From NCBI GenBank assembly GCA_018818145.1, contig JAHIST010000097.1, positions 1-5,693 on the forward strand: a stretch of DNA of 5,693 bases, written 5' to 3'. Position 1 is the first letter of the stretch, and each line of letters opens with the position of its first letter. The notes under the pieces were generated by a model. That model saw only the letters and a list, made by a program, of their open reading frames with translations, was not told the origin of the DNA and did no database searches. This DNA is from Patescibacteria group bacterium. GTDB taxonomy: Bacteria > Patescibacteriota > Minisyncoccia > Portnoybacterales > GWB1-42-6. This document shows, piece by piece, positions 4,723 to 5,693 of this stretch. Made by a program: the position numbers and the translations under genes.

Positions 4723-4756
4723 GTAGTAGGCAGAGGAATTCTGGGTCGACTACTAC
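4723..4756 (+). promoter_or_regulatory. Hairpin in the khpA 5' leader
   Basis: gtagtag (4723-4729) pairs with ctactac (4750-4756). Inside, caga (4731-4734) can pair with tctg (4740-4743). It lies at the very 5' end of the predicted mRNA, where such stems often slow decay. No T tract follows, so it is not a terminator. I do not recognise a riboswitch. Confidence 0.5.
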
Positions 4757-4796
4757 GGAAAGTTCAGTAAATAATACATATTCTTTTAAGAAAGAT

Positions 4797-5129
4797 ATGG
4801 CTAAAAACGCAGACCAGGAGTTTGTCGAATTCGTGATCAAGAGCATCGTGGATCACCCGGACGATGTCAAGACCGACCGCTCGGTTGACGAAATGGGGGT
4901 GCTGCTCACCCTCAAGGTCAATCCCGAAGATATGGGTCAGGTTATCGGCCGTCAGGGTGGCACAGCTCGCGCAATCCGCACTCTTTTGCGAGTTATTGGC
5001 GCCAAGCACAATGCGCGCGTCAATTTCAAGATTGAAGAGCCGGAAGGCGGACGAGTGATGCGACCGCGCAGCGAATCAAATTCCGCCGCACGGGATGTTG
5101 ATCAGGTAGTCGACGAACTGAAGTTATAG
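4797..5129 (+). CDS. khpA: KH-domain RNA-binding protein KhpA
   Basis: KhpA is a small cytoplasmic single-KH RNA-binding protein, linked in other bacteria to cell-division and cell-wall regulation together with KhpB. The first part matches the family: EFVEFVIKSIVDHPDDVKT (about 9-26), a short beta-strand region, then the KH core with the GXXG loop as VIGRQGGTARAIRTLL (49-64) and VNFKIEEP. At 110 residues it exceeds the usual roughly 75-80, with a polar C-terminal tail after residue 83. ATG 4797 has only a weak purine stretch before it. Codon use differs from its neighbours: Lys is AAG in six of seven cases and ATC, GTC and CTC are frequent. With the perfect promoter this fits high expression. 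It keeps the usual place between rpsP and trmD, but on its own promoter and terminator. Confidence 0.93.
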   Translation: MAKNADQEFVEFVIKSIVDHPDDVKTDRSVDEMGVLLTLKVNPEDMGQVIGRQGGTARAIRTLLRVIGAKHNARVNFKIEEPEGGRVMRPRSESNSAARDVDQVVDELKL

Positions 5130-5144
5130 TTTTGTTTTGTATTT

Positions 5145-5184
5145 AAAAACAAAAAGCCACAGAAATGTGGTTTTTTGTTTTTTT
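5145..5184 (+). terminator. Strong intrinsic terminator after khpA, with a possible antiterminator
   Basis: Bases 5145-5161 pair with 5166-5182 (17 pairs, one wobble) around a GAAA tetraloop, and the right arm runs through T-rich sequence to 5184. A competing stem, 5130-5138 with 5146-5154, would block the left arm. The stem is A-rich on the left, so it might work on both strands. It ends 17 nt before trmD. Confidence 0.82.
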
Positions 5185-5186
5185 AT

Positions 5187-5192
5187 GATAAT
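5187..5192 (+). promoter_or_regulatory. Possible -10 box for a leaderless trmD transcript
   Basis: GATAAT (5 of 6) sits 9 nt before ATG 5201, so a transcript from it would begin at or next to the start codon. No -35 is seen at the right distance. This is a weak call, offered because trmD has neither SD nor leader space after the khpA terminator. Confidence 0.25.
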
Positions 5193-5200
5193 ATTTAGAT

Positions 5201-5693
5201 ATGAGGTTTGACATTATTACAATCTTCCCGAAAATTTTTGACTCTTATTTTTCCGAGAGTATTTTGAAGCGGGCGCAAAAGAAAAATTTAATAGAAATCG
5301 GAGTCCACGATTTGCGGCAGTGGACAAACGATAGGCACAAAACCGTAGATGACTCTCCTTATGGGGGAGGTCCCGGAATGGTGATGAAAGTTGAGCCGAT
5401 TTGGAAGGCAGTACGCGATATTTCTAAACTGTCATTCCCGCGAAAGCGGGAATCCAGGACCTGGATTCCGGGTCAAGCCCGGAATGACAAAAAGGGGAAA
5501 AAGCACATAATTTTATTTTCCGCCAAAGGCAAGCAATTCACGCAAGCCGACGCGCGGCGCTTGAACAAATACGATCAGCTGATTTTGATTTGCGGCCGCT
5601 ACGAAGGGGTGGACGAGCGGGTAGCCGAGCATATTGCGGACGAGGAGCTTTCTGTGGGTAACTTTGTGTTAACGGGCGGCGAAATTCCTGCTA
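5201..5693 (+). CDS. trmD: tRNA (guanine-37-N1)-methyltransferase, 5' part (3' end outside window)
   Basis: TrmD methylates G37 next to the anticodon of tRNAs, using S-adenosylmethionine; this prevents +1 frameshifting and is usually essential. The 164 visible residues start with MRFDIITIFP and contain DSPYGGGPGMVMKVEPI (51-67), LILICGRYEGVDERV (127-141) and SVGNFVLTGGEIPA (151-164), the SPOUT trefoil-knot and cofactor-binding region. The rest of the knot and the C-terminal tRNA-binding domain lie beyond the window. Residues 77-96 (LSFPRKRESR then TWIPGQARND) are foreign to the family and are encoded by the repeat at 5431-5488. The frame is kept exactly, so a 20-residue loop is added between an N-terminal helix and the HIILFSAKGK strand. 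ATG 5201 gives the canonical start. No SD is present and the khpA terminator ends 17 nt before it. Confidence 0.96.
   Translation, partial: MRFDIITIFPKIFDSYFSESILKRAQKKNLIEIGVHDLRQWTNDRHKTVDDSPYGGGPGMVMKVEPIWKAVRDISKLSFPRKRESRTWIPGQARNDKKGKKHIILFSAKGKQFTQADARRLNKYDQLILICGRYEGVDERVAEHIADEELSVGNFVLTGGEIPA
5431..5488. repeat. GTCAT...ATGAC double-hairpin repeat, in frame inside trmD
   Basis: This 58-bp element has ends gtcattcc / ggaatgac. Its first hairpin is attcccgc-gaaa-gcgggaat (5434-5453), its middle ccagg/cctgg (5454-5464), and its second hairpin attccggg with cccggaat (5465-5485). The first hairpin fits the 20-bp ATTCCC-N8-GGGAAT form known as dRS3 in Neisseria. With two extra bases (ct) it adds 60 nt, exactly 20 codons. 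The element at 1909-1972 has the same plan. Confidence 0.88.

Noticed and set aside
4480..4770. 96-codon frame overlapping the unknown gene and the khpA promoter
   Set aside because: It runs through a terminator and a perfect promoter, has no SD and resembles no family; it is an out-of-frame shadow.

Overview
The window looks like a piece of a small, AT-rich bacterial genome, most likely from the Candidate Phyla Radiation (Patescibacteria, Parcubacteria-like). This is an inference. It rests on the short housekeeping genes, long charged tails on two ribosomal proteins, repeat-built AT-rich spacers, no rimM between khpA and trmD, and mostly SD-less core genes. No 16S rRNA or other decisive marker is present. 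The standard bacterial code fits every gene. All genes are on the + strand.

Layout. (1) Bases 1-414 hold the 3' part of rnhB (RNase HII), which carries a small palindromic insertion in frame. (2) Bases about 411-1870 form a self-contained accessory cassette: a weak promoter, about 200 nt of GC-rich hairpin-rich DNA, a retron-type reverse transcriptase with a strong SD and GTG start, and an intrinsic terminator that overlaps the RT stop codon. (3) Bases 1869-4216 carry a core RNA and translation cluster, rpmF (L32) - nusB - rnc - rpsP (S16). It starts from a good sigma70-type promoter. Its leader holds a double-hairpin repeat and a terminator-like hairpin, and each following spacer is a long AT-rich inverted repeat. 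(4) Bases 4244-4609 hold an unrecognised small gene with two SD-ATG starts in one frame, followed by a terminator. (5) Bases 4684-5184 form a khpA unit with a perfect-consensus promoter, a leader hairpin and a terminator. (6) Bases 5201-5693 hold the 5' part of trmD, with a second double-hairpin repeat inserted in frame.

How the genes fit together. L32, S16, NusB, RNase III, KhpA, TrmD and RNase HII belong to ribosome assembly, rRNA transcription and processing, tRNA modification and nucleic-acid maintenance. The RT cassette is the clear accessory element. Its NAxxH and VTG motifs point to a retron, and the structured DNA directly upstream is the expected place for an msr-msd RNA. I could not find a unique canonical a1/a2 fold, and no effector gene lies between its promoter and terminator.

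The most interesting signals are four: the effector-less retron-like cassette with an enlarged RT; two unrelated palindromic elements inserted in frame in essential-type genes, one with a clear 6-bp direct repeat; a hairpin of about 29 positions directly in front of the RNase III gene; and the contrast between SD-bearing accessory genes and SD-less core genes.
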